A stretch of DNA of 64,000 nt from Paracoccus alcaliphilus. GTDB lineage: Bacteria; Pseudomonadota; Alphaproteobacteria; Rhodobacterales; Rhodobacteraceae. A program made the translations under genes and the position numbers. The notes under the pieces were generated by a model. It searched no databases, was not told the origin of the DNA, and saw only the letters and a program-made list of their open reading frames with translations. Positions 44,240 through 53,716 of this stretch are shown here, one piece after another (within the stretch, counting starts at the first letter, position 1; the number at the start of each line of letters is the position of its first letter). The DNA is taken from the NCBI RefSeq assembly GCF_028553725.1, contig NZ_CP067126.1, positions 1 through 64,000 on the forward strand, written 5' to 3'.

Positions 44240-45043
44240 TCATGCCGGAATGGGTGGGGGTTTGCCGCCCATGGTCAGGGACAACTCGCCGGCCACGCCG
44301 CGCACGGCCTTTCCCATTTCCGCCATCCCCGCCACCGGCAGGCGGCTGGCAAGGGCCGAGACGGATATCGCGCCGACCGGCTGGCCCGAATGGTCCCAGA
44401 CAGCCGCTGCGGCGCAGCGCATCCCATAGATGAATTCCTCGTCGTCAAAGGCATAGCCGCGCCTGCGGATCAGCGCGATCTCGGCCATCACTTCGGTCAG
44501 GGTGGTCAGGCTGTGGCGGGTGACGGGATGCAGGCCGTGGCGGTGGATGAAGGCCTCGATCGCCTCGTCCGGCCATGTCGCGACGATGGCCTTGCCCATG
44601 CCCGAATTCATCACCGGTGCGCGCCCCCCGGGCGAGGCGATGGCGCGGATGATCTCGCGGCTTTCGACCTGCGCGACGGTGATGACCTCGCCATCCTCCA
44701 GAACGCCCAGATTGGCGGTCTCGTGGCTGAGATCGCGCAGTCTGCGCAGAAAGGGCGTCGCGGCGGTGATGAAGCTTTGCCAGCGGGTAAAGGCGACGCC
44801 CACCGTAAAGGCGCGCCGCCCGACCCGCCAGCGCGACCCCGCCGGGTCGAATTGCGCGAAACCCCGCCGCTCCAGCGTGGTCAGCAACCGATGCGCGGTC
44901 GAAGGCGCCAGCCCGGCGCGTTTTGCCAGCAAGGTCAGCCGCGCGCCCTGGGGAAAGCCCGCCAGCAACTCCAGCAGCGTCAGCGCCCGTTCCACCGCCT
45001 GAACCGTCCCGGTTTTTTCCATTTGCGTGCTTTCGTTCCACAT
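44240..45043 (-). CDS. IclR-family regulator of glyoxylate metabolism
   Basis: 267 residues. The winged-helix N terminus includes ALTLLELLAGFPQGARLTLLAKRAGLAPSTAHRLLTTLERRGF. The effector domain includes ANLGVLEDGEVITVAQVESREIIR, APVMNSGMGKAIVA and YAFDDEEFIYGMRCAAA. The closest well-known relatives in layout are AllR/IclR, which sense glyoxylate. It is divergent from malate synthase and upstream of the glycolate genes. A palindrome covers its own start codon, so autoregulation is likely. E. coli uses a GntR-type GlcC instead. Confidence 0.88.
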   Translation of the reverse strand: MWNESTQMEKTGTVQAVERALTLLELLAGFPQGARLTLLAKRAGLAPSTAHRLLTTLERRGFAQFDPAGSRWRVGRRAFTVGVAFTRWQSFITAATPFLRRLRDLSHETANLGVLEDGEVITVAQVESREIIRAIASPGGRAPVMNSGMGKAIVATWPDEAIEAFIHRHGLHPVTRHSLTTLTEVMAEIALIRRRGYAFDDEEFIYGMRCAAAAVWDHSGQPVGAISVSALASRLPVAGMAEMGKAVRGVAGELSLTMGGKPPPIPA

Positions 45044-45050
45044 CGTGGAA
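45036..45050. promoter_or_regulatory. IclR-type operator overlapping the regulator start codon
   Basis: TTCCAC-ATC-GTGGAA, perfect 6-3-6 palindrome with the layout typical of IclR-family operators. The IclR gene's start codon (45043-45041) falls within it, so binding there would block both the regulator and divergent glcB. Confidence 0.65.
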
Positions 45051-45060
45051 AACTATCTAC

Positions 45061-45072
45061 GACCATATGGTC
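45061..45072. promoter_or_regulatory. Second palindrome in the glcB/iclR region
   Basis: GACCATATGGTC, perfect 12-bp palindrome 10 bp from the first and about 60 bp before the malate synthase start. A different half-site, so perhaps a second regulator. Confidence 0.45.
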
Positions 45073-45133
45073 AGTTTGATAAGCCCGGCCTATGGCCTGC
45101 CGGATGTCGAATCGGGTGTCAGGAGTGGAAATC

Positions 45134-47275
45134 ATGGCGGAATATCGTGAACGCACCGGGCTGCAGGTTGCCCCGGTTCTGGCTGACTTCATCGAGGGGC
45201 AATTGCTGCCGGGATTGCCCGTCACGGCGGATGCCTTCTGGTCGGGCTGCGCGGCGCTGCTGAAGGATCTGGTGCCGGACAGCCGCCGGCTTCTGGACAC
45301 GCGCGACCAGCTTCAGGCCCGGATCGACGACTGGCTACAGGCCCGGCGCGGGCAGGACTGGGACAATGCCGCATGGATCGGGTTCCTGCGCGAGATCGGC
45401 TATCTTCAGCCCGAAGGCCCGGAATTTCAGGTGGAAACCGGCCCTGCCGATGCCGAACTGGCCAGCGTGGCCGGGCCGCAACTGGTCGTGCCGGTGATGA
45501 ATGCGCGGTTCGCGCTGAATGCGGCGAATGCGCGCTGGGGTTCGCTCTATGATGCGCTTTACGGCACCGACGCGCTGCCGGGGGCACCTCGGGGCAAGGG
45601 CTATGACCCCGAACGCGGGGCCGAGGCGGTCGCTTGGGCCGCGCAGTTCCTTGACCGGACGCTGCCGCTGGCCGCGGGCAGCCATGCCGATGTGACCGGC
45701 TGGCGGATCGAGGATGGTCGCGCGGTGGCCACGGTTGACGGGACCGATACCGGGCTGGCCGATCCCGCGGCCTTCGCCGGTTACGCGGACAACGGGCGCT
45801 CGCTGCTGTTCCGCCATAACGGGCTGCATATCGAGCTGGTTTTCGATCCCTCGCATCCGGTGGGGGCGGCCAGCGCGTCGGGCCTGCGCGATGTGGTGTT
45901 GGAATCGGCGCTGACGGCGATTCAGGATTGCGAGGATTCGGTGGCCGCCGTGGATGCCGAGGACAAGGTTCTGGCCTATGCCAACTGGCTGGGTCTGATG
46001 AAGGGCGATCTGGCGGAAACCTTTGACAAGGGTGGAAAATCGCTGACCCGTCGCCTGAATCCCGACCGTGAATTCACCGCGCCCGATGGCTCTGCCCTGA
46101 CCCTGCCGGGCCGGGCCGTGCTGCTGGTGCGCAATGTCGGCCATCTGATGACCACCGATGCGGTTCTGCTGGATGGGCAGGAAGTCCCCGAGGGGATTCT
46201 GGATGCCGTCGTGACCGTTGCCGCTGCCATGCACGATCTGCAAAAGACCGACGGGCCGCGCAATTCGCGCGCGGGCTCGGTCTATGTGGTCAAGCCCAAG
46301 ATCCACGGCCCGGAAGAGGCCGCCTTTGCCGCGCGCACCTATAGCGCCGTCGAGGATATGCTGGGGCTGTCGCGGGGCACGGTCAAGCTGGGCCTGATGG
46401 ACGAGGAACGCCGGACCTCGGCCAATCTGCGCGAATCGATCCGCGCGCTGAAGGACCGGATCGTGTTCATCAATACCGGCTTTCTCGACCGTACGGGGGA
46501 CGAGATCCACACGATGATGCGCGCCGGTCCGGTCCTGCCCAAGGCCGAGATGAAGGACGCCGCGTGGCTGGCCGCCTATGAGGATGGCAATGTCGATGCG
46601 GGTCTGGCCACCGGGCTGAACGGTCGTGGCCAGATCGGCAAGGGCATGTGGGCCAAGCCCGACGACATGGCCGAGATGCTGGCGGTCAAGGCCGCGCATC
46701 CGCAGGCGGGCGCCAATACCGCATGGGTGCCCTCGCCCACGGCGGCGGTGCTGCATGCGATCCATTACCATCAGGTCGATGTCGCCGCGCGGCAGGCGGA
46801 ACTGGCCGGACGCAAAAGGGCCAGCCTCGACGCGCTGATGACGCCACCGCTGCTGGGCCCGCGCAACCTGTCCGAGGCGCAGGTGGCACGGGAAATCGAC
46901 CTGAACTGCCAGTCGATCCTTGGCTATGTCGTGCGCTGGGTCGATCAGGGCGTCGGTTGCTCGAAAGTGCCCGATATCGACGATGTGCCGCTGATGGAGG
47001 ATCGCGCGACGCTGCGGATCTCGGCGCAGTTTCTGGCCAACTGGCTGCTGCACGGTGTGATCACAACCGATCAGATTGAGGACAGCCTGCGCCGCATGGC
47101 CAAGGCGGTCGATCGGCAGAATGCGGGCGATCCGGCCTATCGCCCGATGGCCCCGGATTTCGACGGTCCGGCCTTCAACGCCGCGCGCGACCTGATCCTG
47201 AAAGGGGCCGAACAGCCTTCGGGCTATACCGAACCGCTGCTGCATCATTGGCGGCGGGTGGCAAAGGCCGGCTGA
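45134..47275 (+). CDS. glcB: Malate synthase G
   Basis: 713 residues, the size of the monomeric G isoform rather than the shorter A isoform. It condenses glyoxylate with acetyl-CoA to malate. Recognisable regions are [17 protein letters not shown], the core [36 protein letters not shown] with the catalytic-site Arg and Glu, and [16 protein letters not shown]. The ATG at 45134 has AGGAGTGG just upstream; frames beginning earlier add residues without family match. It is divergent from the IclR regulator and links glycolate oxidation to acetate use downstream. Confidence 0.95.
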   Translation: MAEYRERTGLQVAPVLADFIEGQLLPGLPVTADAFWSGCAALLKDLVPDSRRLLDTRDQLQARIDDWLQARRGQDWDNAAWIGFLREIGYLQPEGPEFQVETGPADAELASVAGPQLVVPVMNARFALNAANARWGSLYDALYGTDALPGAPRGKGYDPERGAEAVAWAAQFLDRTLPLAAGSHADVTGWRIEDGRAVATVDGTDTGLADPAAFAGYADNGRSLLFRHNGLHIELVFDPSHPVGAASASGLRDVVLESALTAIQDCEDSVAAVDAEDKVLAYANWLGLMKGDLAETFDKGGKSLTRRLNPDREFTAPDGSALTLPGRAVLLVRNVGHLMTTDAVLLDGQEVPEGILDAVVTVAAAMHDLQKTDGPRNSRAGSVYVVKPKIHGPEEAAFAARTYSAVEDMLGLSRGTVKLGLMDEERRTSANLRESIRALKDRIVFINTGFLDRTGDEIHTMMRAGPVLPKAEMKDAAWLAAYEDGNVDAGLATGLNGRGQIGKGMWAKPDDMAEMLAVKAAHPQAGANTAWVPSPTAAVLHAIHYHQVDVAARQAELAGRKRASLDALMTPPLLGPRNLSEAQVAREIDLNCQSILGYVVRWVDQGVGCSKVPDIDDVPLMEDRATLRISAQFLANWLLHGVITTDQIEDSLRRMAKAVDRQNAGDPAYRPMAPDFDGPAFNAARDLILKGAEQPSGYTEPLLHHWRRVAKAG

Positions 47276-47279
47276 TGGC

Positions 47280-47314
47280 GTGATCACAGCCCCTGTGGCC
47301 GGGGTTGTGATCAC
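47280..47314 (+). terminator. Terminator-like hairpin after glcB
   Basis: GTGATCACA / TGTGATCAC arms enclose CCCC / GGGG arms, with one base bulged on each side and a short loop. The total is 35 bases, just after the glcB stop. It lacks a T-run but is the most stable structure in the 145-bp gap. Confidence 0.65.
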
Positions 47315-47420
47315 ATTATCCACGCGGACGGCTTGTCGCCGGATGTCCGGTTTGCGATGGCGTGCGGGGATGGCGTCGGCTATCCCGGCACCGGATTGAG
47401 GAACGCTGAAAGGCTGCGGC

Positions 47421-48083
47421 ATGCACCAGACACAGACCGATCTGATGGCGTTTGCCGCACGGGATGCGCCGCTGCCGCCCGGCGCTGCGCTGGCCTTCAC
47501 GCGGGTTGGCGGCGATCCCGGGTTCGATCTGCCCGAAGCCATCCGCCGCTGTGCCCCGCGCAGGCAGGCCACCTTTGCGTCGGGCCGGAAGGCGGCGCGG
47601 GATGCGCTGCGCAAGGCGGGCCATCGCGGCGATCCGATACCGGGCATCGCAGAGGACGGGCTGCCGGACTGGCCCGCGGGCTGGCTGGGCAGTATCAGCC
47701 ACAGCGACGAGATCGCGGCGGCGCTGGTTGCGCCCATCGGTGGCGTGCGGCTGCTGGGGCTGGATGTCGAGAGGATCGTGACCGCCGAGGTCGCCTTGCA
47801 GATCGCGCCCGACGTCATGCCCGAACGACCCCTTGGTCAGCCCCCCGAACTTGAGGTCACGCGGGCCTTTTCCGCCAAGGAGGCGCTTTACAAGGCGCTC
47901 TATCCCCTGACGCGCCAGTTTCGGGAGTTTTCTGCGGCGCATGTCGATTGGTCAGGCGGCGGACCCGATCGCGTGACGCTGAGCCTGACCGAGGATTGGG
48001 GCGCGGACTGGCCCACCGGCACCACCTTCGATGCGGCCCAGAGGGTTGCCGCCGGGCATGTGATCACGATCCTCTGGCGCTGA
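47421..48083 (+). CDS. 4'-Phosphopantetheinyl transferase (EntD/Sfp type)
   Basis: 220 residues. Motifs of the superfamily: SGRKAARDALRK, GSISHSD, LGLDVERI (magnesium Asp and Glu) and FSAKEALYKALYP (catalytic Glu/Lys). It loads the phosphopantetheine arm on carrier proteins of siderophore, polyketide or fatty acid synthases. No synthase lies in this window, so its client is elsewhere. It stands alone, 145 bp after glcB. Confidence 0.88.
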   Translation: MHQTQTDLMAFAARDAPLPPGAALAFTRVGGDPGFDLPEAIRRCAPRRQATFASGRKAARDALRKAGHRGDPIPGIAEDGLPDWPAGWLGSISHSDEIAAALVAPIGGVRLLGLDVERIVTAEVALQIAPDVMPERPLGQPPELEVTRAFSAKEALYKALYPLTRQFREFSAAHVDWSGGGPDRVTLSLTEDWGADWPTGTTFDAAQRVAAGHVITILWR

Positions 48084-48515
48084 GCGGCATCCGCCGATGT
48101 TCAGGATGTTCCGACCGCAGGAAACCGCCGCCCATCCGCACCTGATGCGAGCCATCTTCCGGCTGCGCAAACGGGTTCTCACGGCCGCCTGAACTGGCAG
48201 ATCGAGTTATAGGGAAACGGGAACGCCACACCATTTCGATCTGGAGGTTGGCTGTCTGGCAGGGCGTTCCAAGGATCCCAGCGGGCGTTATGGTGTGGTG
48301 CCGCCCTTTGCGCGAGTGCGGACAGGATGTGCCGCAAGGTGCGGCCAATGCGGGCCGCGTTCCGCTAAAGCATTTCTGTAGAATCTTGAGGCGCGTGGAT
48401 GTCGCTTGTCGCCCTGGTTGGGTGCAGGTGTCACCGGGCCTATCGGCAAACAGGCCCGGATCTGTCCGAAGTGACGGCTTTCGGCGGGACGAAGCCACCG
48501 AAAGCCGCCATTCCT
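48084..48515. other. Intergenic region rich in inverted repeats
   Basis: 432 bases without a supported gene, between convergent genes. It holds GGAACGCC (48220-48227) with GGCGTTCC (48263-48270), which competes with CCACACCAT (48226-48234) pairing to ATGGTGTGG (48290-48298). It also holds CCGGGCCT (48434-48441) with AGGCCCGG (48452-48459), and CGGCTTTCGG (48475-48484) with CCGAAAGCCG (48498-48507). The last lies directly downstream of the leftward BCCT gene and is the likely terminator. Confidence 0.5.
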
Positions 48516-50294
48516 TCAGGAACTGCTGACGCGCCCGCCGGCACCCGGACCGGGCATCAGCAGCTCGCGCCTTTCGGCCATAAGCCCCTTCACGATGGCG
48601 AAACACGCCCCCAGCAGCACCACCGTAAAGGGCAGCCCGGTCGAGACCGCCATCGCCTGCAAGGCCGTCAGCCCACCGCCCAGCAGCAGCGCGATGGCGA
48701 CCAGCCCCTCGAAGCTGCACCAGAAGATGCGCTGCGGCACCGGCGCGTTGATCTTGCCGCCTGCCGCGATGGTGTCGATCACTAGCGAGCCCGAATCCGA
48801 CGAGGTCACGAAGAAGACGATGACCAGCACGATGCCCACGAAGCTGGTGATCGCAGTCAGTGGCAGCTGCGACAGCATCTGGAACAACTGCAACTCCAGC
48901 GCCGCATCGGTCACGCCGGAAAAGCCCGCCAGCGTGAGCGAGATCGCCGTGCCGCCGAATGTCGTCATCCACAGCACCGAGATCAGCGAAGGCACGATCA
49001 GCACCGCGATCAGGAACTGCCGCACAGTGCGGCCACGGCTGACGCGGGCGATGAACATGCCGACGAAGGGCGACCAGCTGATCCACCAGGCCCAGTAAAA
49101 GGCCGTCCAGCCCTGACGAAAATTGTCGTCGTCGCGTCCGAACGGGTTCGACAGCGGCAGGATATTCGTCGCATAGGCGCCCAGATTGCCGAAGAAACCG
49201 GTGATGATCTGCCATGTCGGCCCAACTAGGATCACGAACAGCAGCAGGATGATCGCCATGACCATATTGATCTCGGATAGCCGCTTGACGCCCTTCTCGA
49301 CGCCCATGACTACAGAGCCAGTGGCCACGGCGGTGATAAGGATGATTAGCACGGTCTTCGAGGTATCGGTTGCGGTCCAGCCGAACAGGAAGCCGAAGCC
49401 GGCTGTGGCCTGCTCGGCCCCGATCCCCAGCGATGTGGCCAGCCCGAACAATGTCGCCAGCACTGCCATCACGTCGATGACATGGCCCGGCCAGCCCCAG
49501 ATCCTTTCGCCAAAGATCGGATAAAAGACTGAACGCAGCGTCAGCGGCAACCCCTTGTTATAGGCGAACAGCGCCAGAGCAAGCGCCACCACCGCATAGA
49601 TCGCCCAGGGGTGCAGCCCCCAGTGGAAGATCGTCGCGGCCATCGCCAGACGGCGGGCGGCCAGTTCGTCCCCGACCGCGCCGTCCAGCGGCGCCCAGTC
49701 GGTGCGCACGCCGTTCTCGACCACCGGCCCGCCAAGCGAGGCGGTGAAGTGGCCCAGAGGTTCGCTGACGCCATAGAACATCAGCCCGATGCCCATCCCG
49801 GCGGCGAACAGCATCGCGAACCAGCCGGTCAGGGTGAAATCCGGCGTGGCCTGCGGGCCGCCCAGCCGGATCGATCCGAGGGGCGACAGGATCAGCCCAA
49901 GGCTGAGCAGCACGAAGACATTGCCCGCGATGATGAAGAACCAGTCGAACCGGCTGGTCACGATATCGCGCAGGCTGCCGAAGAACGGTCCAAGCTGGGT
50001 CGGAAACAGCAGCGTGGCAGCGGTGAACAGCACGATCGTCACGGCCGAGAACATGAAGACTGGGTTATGAATGTCGAAGGCGACCAGCTTGCGCCCCTCG
50101 ATATTGTCCTGTCCAATCTCGTAATCGGTCGAGATGATTTCGGTTGGACCTTCGGGCACCGGCAGGGCCTCAACGTCGGCATCGGTTTCAGGAGCATGCT
50201 GACCGGTCAGCGCGTTCCGTTCGTGCCGAGGGTCGCCGGGTCGGCCCTTGTGATCCTTGCGAAACGGCTTTCCGGGCGGGGGTGTCTGTGTCAT
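48516..50294 (-). CDS. BCCT-family transporter (betaine/choline/carnitine type)
   Basis: 592-residue inner-membrane protein with about 12 membrane segments. A long hydrophilic N terminus of roughly 75 residues precedes them. Family signatures are GMGIGLMFYGVSEPLGHF (Gly-rich segment), IFHWGLHPWAIYAVV, the Trp-rich WAWWISWSPFVGMFIARVSRGRT and FFVTSSDSGSLVID. It imports a quaternary ammonium compound, but the exact substrate and coupling ion cannot be read here. It follows the NCS1 transporter gene on the same strand with a 180-bp gap. Confidence 0.9.
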   Translation of the reverse strand: MTQTPPPGKPFRKDHKGRPGDPRHERNALTGQHAPETDADVEALPVPEGPTEIISTDYEIGQDNIEGRKLVAFDIHNPVFMFSAVTIVLFTAATLLFPTQLGPFFGSLRDIVTSRFDWFFIIAGNVFVLLSLGLILSPLGSIRLGGPQATPDFTLTGWFAMLFAAGMGIGLMFYGVSEPLGHFTASLGGPVVENGVRTDWAPLDGAVGDELAARRLAMAATIFHWGLHPWAIYAVVALALALFAYNKGLPLTLRSVFYPIFGERIWGWPGHVIDVMAVLATLFGLATSLGIGAEQATAGFGFLFGWTATDTSKTVLIILITAVATGSVVMGVEKGVKRLSEINMVMAIILLLFVILVGPTWQIITGFFGNLGAYATNILPLSNPFGRDDDNFRQGWTAFYWAWWISWSPFVGMFIARVSRGRTVRQFLIAVLIVPSLISVLWMTTFGGTAISLTLAGFSGVTDAALELQLFQMLSQLPLTAITSFVGIVLVIVFFVTSSDSGSLVIDTIAAGGKINAPVPQRIFWCSFEGLVAIALLLGGGLTALQAMAVSTGLPFTVVLLGACFAIVKGLMAERRELLMPGPGAGGRVSSS

Positions 50295-50474
50295 GCGTCC
50301 CTTTCTCAGTCTGCTGATCGATCGGGCGCCGAAGGCTTCGACTCGGCACGAAACGCGCCTGCAAGGCCGAAGCTTTCACATTTTCTTTACAATTGCCATC
50401 CTTCTTCGATTCACGGCCGGCCGGCCCGCCCGCCCGGACCAGCGGCGGGCGTTTTTGGCGATATGTGTCATGGT

Positions 50475-51827
50475 TCAGTTCTCGCGGAAACGCTGTGCTG
50501 ACGGCAGGTGCTTCATCAGCAGATAATAGAGGATCCCCGACGGCAGCAGGCTTGCATACCACGAGATGCCCGAGAAGATCAGCGCGAAGACGATGCCCAC
50601 CCCCATGGCGATGACGGCGGCCATGTTGACGCCCTTGTAGGGGCCTTCGGGATCATAGAGCTTGTCGATGTTCAGTTCCTGCTTGCGCAGCACGAAGTAA
50701 TCCACCACCAGGATCGCGAAGATCGGGCCGAGGAAGGCCGAATAGGTGCGGATGAACAGGCTCAGCCCGGCTGCGGATTCATCCTTGACCAGTTCCCAGG
50801 GGAAGGTGCCGAAGGCCAGCAGCCCGACGATCACCGCCGAGGTCTTGAAGTTGATCTTGAACACATCCATCAGCGCATAGGCGGGCGGCACGACATTGTT
50901 CAGGATGTTCGTCGTCACCTGCGCGAAGGCGATGAACAGCAGCGTCACCACCAGCAGCAGCTTGTTGTCCACCGCGCTGGAAAAGACCTTGATCGGATCG
51001 ACCTCGCCCGTGGCGCTGGACACCATCAGCCCGATCATGCCCATGAACAGCGTCGCCGGCAGGATCGAGTTGGCATAGATCGCCACCTGCCTGACCGGTC
51101 CGACATTCCTGCGCAACTCTCGCGAATAGTCCGAGACGTTCAGCATCATCGTCGAATAGATGCCCAGAAACAGCATCGTGCCACCCCAGAACGGCGCGCC
51201 CCAGGTGCCTTCGACATTGATCAGGTTGGCGCTGATCTCGGCACCGTATTTGCTGATGACGCTGAAGAACATGTAGATCAGCGAGAAGATGATGAAGACC
51301 GAGCCGATGTTTTCCAGCCATTTGATGCCGTGAAAGCCCAGCACCGACAGGCCGATCTGAAGAAACTGGAAGCCGATGAAGAACACCCAGATATTGGAAT
51401 AGCCGAACAGCGTGTCCGAAACGAGGTTCAGCGCCCCGGCGCCGATCCAGCTTTGAAAGCCGAACCAGACGATCGCCGGAACCGACCGCACCAGCGCCGG
51501 AATCCGTGTGCCGGTAAAGCCGAAGGCGGACCTTGCCTGCACCATGAAGGGAATGCCGTATTTGTGCCCGGCCTGCCCGTTGATCATCAGCGCCACGCCG
51601 ATGACGGTGCAGCCGATGGCGATGGCCACGAAGGTCTGGAGCAGGTTCAGCGTGCCCACCAGACCCGAGCCGACGGTGAAGGTTCCGATCGACACGCATC
51701 CGCCCAGCCAGGCGAACAGGTATGACCAGGGGTCCATGATCCGGACCTCCTGCGGGGCAAGGCTTTCCTCACCCACCGCCTTGTGTTCGATCACGGCGCT
51801 GTCGGGCGCCACCTCTTGTGTTGTCAT
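50475..51827 (-). CDS. NCS1-family nucleobase/hydantoin/allantoin transporter
   Basis: 450-residue inner-membrane protein with 12 expected helices. The region VGSGLVGTLNLLQTFVAIAIGCTVIGVALMINGQAGHKYGIPFMVQARSAFG, spanning about residues 52-103, contains the NCS1 substrate-site helix and the conserved GIPF motif; AIVWFGFQSWIGAGAL carries the substrate-stacking Trp. Mhp1 of this family carries hydantoins. The adjacent hydantoin-racemase-like gene, 27 bp downstream of the racemase stop, favours a cyclic ureide substrate. Confidence 0.88.
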   Translation of the reverse strand: MTTQEVAPDSAVIEHKAVGEESLAPQEVRIMDPWSYLFAWLGGCVSIGTFTVGSGLVGTLNLLQTFVAIAIGCTVIGVALMINGQAGHKYGIPFMVQARSAFGFTGTRIPALVRSVPAIVWFGFQSWIGAGALNLVSDTLFGYSNIWVFFIGFQFLQIGLSVLGFHGIKWLENIGSVFIIFSLIYMFFSVISKYGAEISANLINVEGTWGAPFWGGTMLFLGIYSTMMLNVSDYSRELRRNVGPVRQVAIYANSILPATLFMGMIGLMVSSATGEVDPIKVFSSAVDNKLLLVVTLLFIAFAQVTTNILNNVVPPAYALMDVFKINFKTSAVIVGLLAFGTFPWELVKDESAAGLSLFIRTYSAFLGPIFAILVVDYFVLRKQELNIDKLYDPEGPYKGVNMAAVIAMGVGIVFALIFSGISWYASLLPSGILYYLLMKHLPSAQRFREN

Positions 51828-51854
51828 TGTCAGTCCTCCTCCCTGTGCGTTTCC

Positions 51855-52553
51855 CTATTTTTCGTTGGGAAAGGCGTAGCCGTTGATCTTGCTGGTCCTG
51901 AGACCGGCGCCGGCCAGCGCCTCGATCATGCGCGTCGCCACGCTGACGCCGTCGATGACCGGGATGCCGGTTTCCCTGCTGAGCCAGGCTGTCAGATCGG
52001 CCATGCCCGCGCAGCCCAGAACAACGGCTTCGCAGCGATCTTCCTCGATGGCGCGCAGGATTTCATCACGCACCTTGATCCGTGCATCCGAACCGGGCTG
52101 TTCCAGTGCCAGCACCGGGATCGAAGCCGCCCGGACGCGGCGGCATTGATGCGACAGGCCATAGCCGTGGATCAGATGCTCGATCACCGGGATCGAGCGG
52201 GGCAGCGTGGTCACGACCGAAAACGAGGTCGCCAGCATGCTGGCCGCCTTCACCGCCGCCTCGCAGATGCCCAGCACCGGGCCGCTGGCCAGTTCACGGC
52301 AGGCGGCGATTCCCGGATCGTCGAAACAGGCCACGACGATGCCGTCGATCCCGTTCGCCTCGGCCTCGCGCACCCGCGCCATCAGGCCGGGCAGGGACAT
52401 CGCCTCGTCGTAATGCCCCTCGATACTGGCCGGAGCGCCTGCCGCCGTGGCGCCGTGGATCACTGTGCCCGGGCTGGCGACCGCGCGGGCGGCCTCGACG
52501 ATCTTGTCGGTCATCGACCGGGTCGAGTTCGGGTTGACGACCAGAATATCCAC
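51855..52553 (-). CDS. Asp/Glu/hydantoin racemase family protein
   Basis: About 232 residues. The family opening DILVVNPNSTRSMTD is followed by two candidate catalytic cysteines, one in IVVACFDDPG and one in VVLGCAGMADL, the usual acid/base pair. Hydantoin racemases interconvert 5-substituted hydantoin enantiomers before hydrolysis; allantoin racemases are close relatives. A GTG at 52553 following GGAGGT is preferred; an ATG 12 bases earlier would itself overlap that ribosome site. No hydantoinase or carbamoylase gene is in the window. Confidence 0.85.
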   Translation of the reverse strand: MDILVVNPNSTRSMTDKIVEAARAVASPGTVIHGATAAGAPASIEGHYDEAMSLPGLMARVREAEANGIDGIVVACFDDPGIAACRELASGPVLGICEAAVKAASMLATSFSVVTTLPRSIPVIEHLIHGYGLSHQCRRVRAASIPVLALEQPGSDARIKVRDEILRAIEEDRCEAVVLGCAGMADLTAWLSRETGIPVIDGVSVATRMIEALAGAGLRTSKINGYAFPNEK

Positions 52554-52566
52554 CACTACCTCCATG

Positions 52567-52590
52567 TTTGTTAACAAAGATTGTTAACAA
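52567..52590. promoter_or_regulatory. Tandem palindromic operators upstream of the racemase
   Basis: TTTGTTAACAAA (52567-52578) and TTGTTAACAA (52581-52590), two perfect palindromes with the same core GTTAAC and centres 13 bp apart. They sit just upstream of the racemase start and about 100 bp from the divergent GntR gene. Likely bound by that GntR protein as two dimers. Confidence 0.7.
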
Positions 52591-52685
52591 ACAATGTCGT
52601 CAAGTCAACGGATTTTGTGGGATGCTTGTTTCATTCCGGACTTGCCTGTAATTTCCGATGGTTGCTCAGAAAGAAACGAACGCAG

Positions 52686-53369
52686 ATGGACGCCCAGCCG
52701 GAAAACCAGATTGTCACCGCCGTCCTGAACGCGATTTCCGAACAGCGCCTGCCTGCCGGCGCGAAACTGGGCGAACAGGCGCTGAGCGATCTGTTCCAGT
52801 GCAACCGTGCCAATGTCCGCCGCGCGCTTGCCTCGCTGGCCGCAAAGCATGTCGTCGAGTTGCGGCCCAATCGCGGCGCCTTCGTCATCGCCCCCTCCGG
52901 TCAGGAGGCGCGCGAGATCTTTCAGGCGCGCCGCGCGATCGAGCGGACCATCGCCCGTCAGGCGGTGACGCGGGTCAGCGATGACGACATCACCTGCCTT
53001 CGCCGCAACATCGCCGCCGAGACCGAGGCGCGGACGCTGAGGGACAAGCCGACCGAGCTGCGCCTGTCCCAGCAGTTCCACATGTATCTTGCCCGGCTTT
53101 CCGGCAATCGCATCCTGGAGCGCTTTCTGGCCGAACTGACGATGCGCAGCACGCTGATTCTGGGCATGTATTCGAAAGAGGGGCATTCATGCTCCAATTG
53201 CGACGACCATGTGGGCATCGTCGATGCGCTGATGGCACGCGACGCCGAGCTGCTGCTGCGGCTGACCGACGAGCACCTGCGCCATCTGGAGGCAGAGCTG
53301 GATTTCGATCTTCCGCCGGTCTCATCCGTCAGCCTGAAGGACCAGCTTTTCGGGGCGTCAGGACGATAA
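52686..53369 (+). CDS. GntR-family (FCD/FadR-type) transcriptional regulator
   Basis: 227 residues. Winged helix: IVTAVLNAISEQRLPAGAKLGEQALSDLFQCNRANVRRALASLAAKHVVEL. The FCD effector domain has EIFQARRAIERTIARQAV and later HVGIVDALMARDAELLLRLTDEHLRHLE with candidate metal-binding His residues. Divergent from the racemase-transporter operon, with tandem palindromes between them. Probable ureide- or hydantoin-responsive repressor. Confidence 0.88.
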   Translation: MDAQPENQIVTAVLNAISEQRLPAGAKLGEQALSDLFQCNRANVRRALASLAAKHVVELRPNRGAFVIAPSGQEAREIFQARRAIERTIARQAVTRVSDDDITCLRRNIAAETEARTLRDKPTELRLSQQFHMYLARLSGNRILERFLAELTMRSTLILGMYSKEGHSCSNCDDHVGIVDALMARDAELLLRLTDEHLRHLEAELDFDLPPVSSVSLKDQLFGASGR

Positions 53370-53716
53370 GTGGGTTGCAACAGGCCGCCATCTGAGTGGC
53401 CGCTGCGCAGTGACGTGGCGCGGGTCGCGACGGAGGTCGCTGCGGGCCTCTCTGATGATGATAGCCTTTGTCGCCAATTCGGTACTCACAAGGATGGCAA
53501 GCGGCGTGGCCGACGACGTGTAAATAAATTTACAAATATCGACATTTATCTGTTAATGATTTTACAAATTTTTCCTTATTTAAAAAAGACTTAACATAGA
53601 TTGCGAATTGTGCTTAACACTTGCGGAGGCCCATCTGCACCACACTTTTTCAGGGTCCTCGTCCTTGGGTGATCTTTGGGTTGGCTGCAGGGGGATAATT
53701 GTTGTGAGGGGGAGCC
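53370..53716. promoter_or_regulatory. AT-rich control region upstream of acs
   Basis: 347 bases without a gene. GTAAAT-AA-ATTTAC (53520-53533) is a perfect inverted repeat, TTTACAAAT occurs at 53530-53538 and again at 53561-53569, and TTAAAAAAGACTTAA (53580-53594) fits the CtrA consensus TTAA-N7-TTAA. This region should hold the acs promoter and operators for an acetate regulator. No transcription start can be assigned. Confidence 0.5.
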
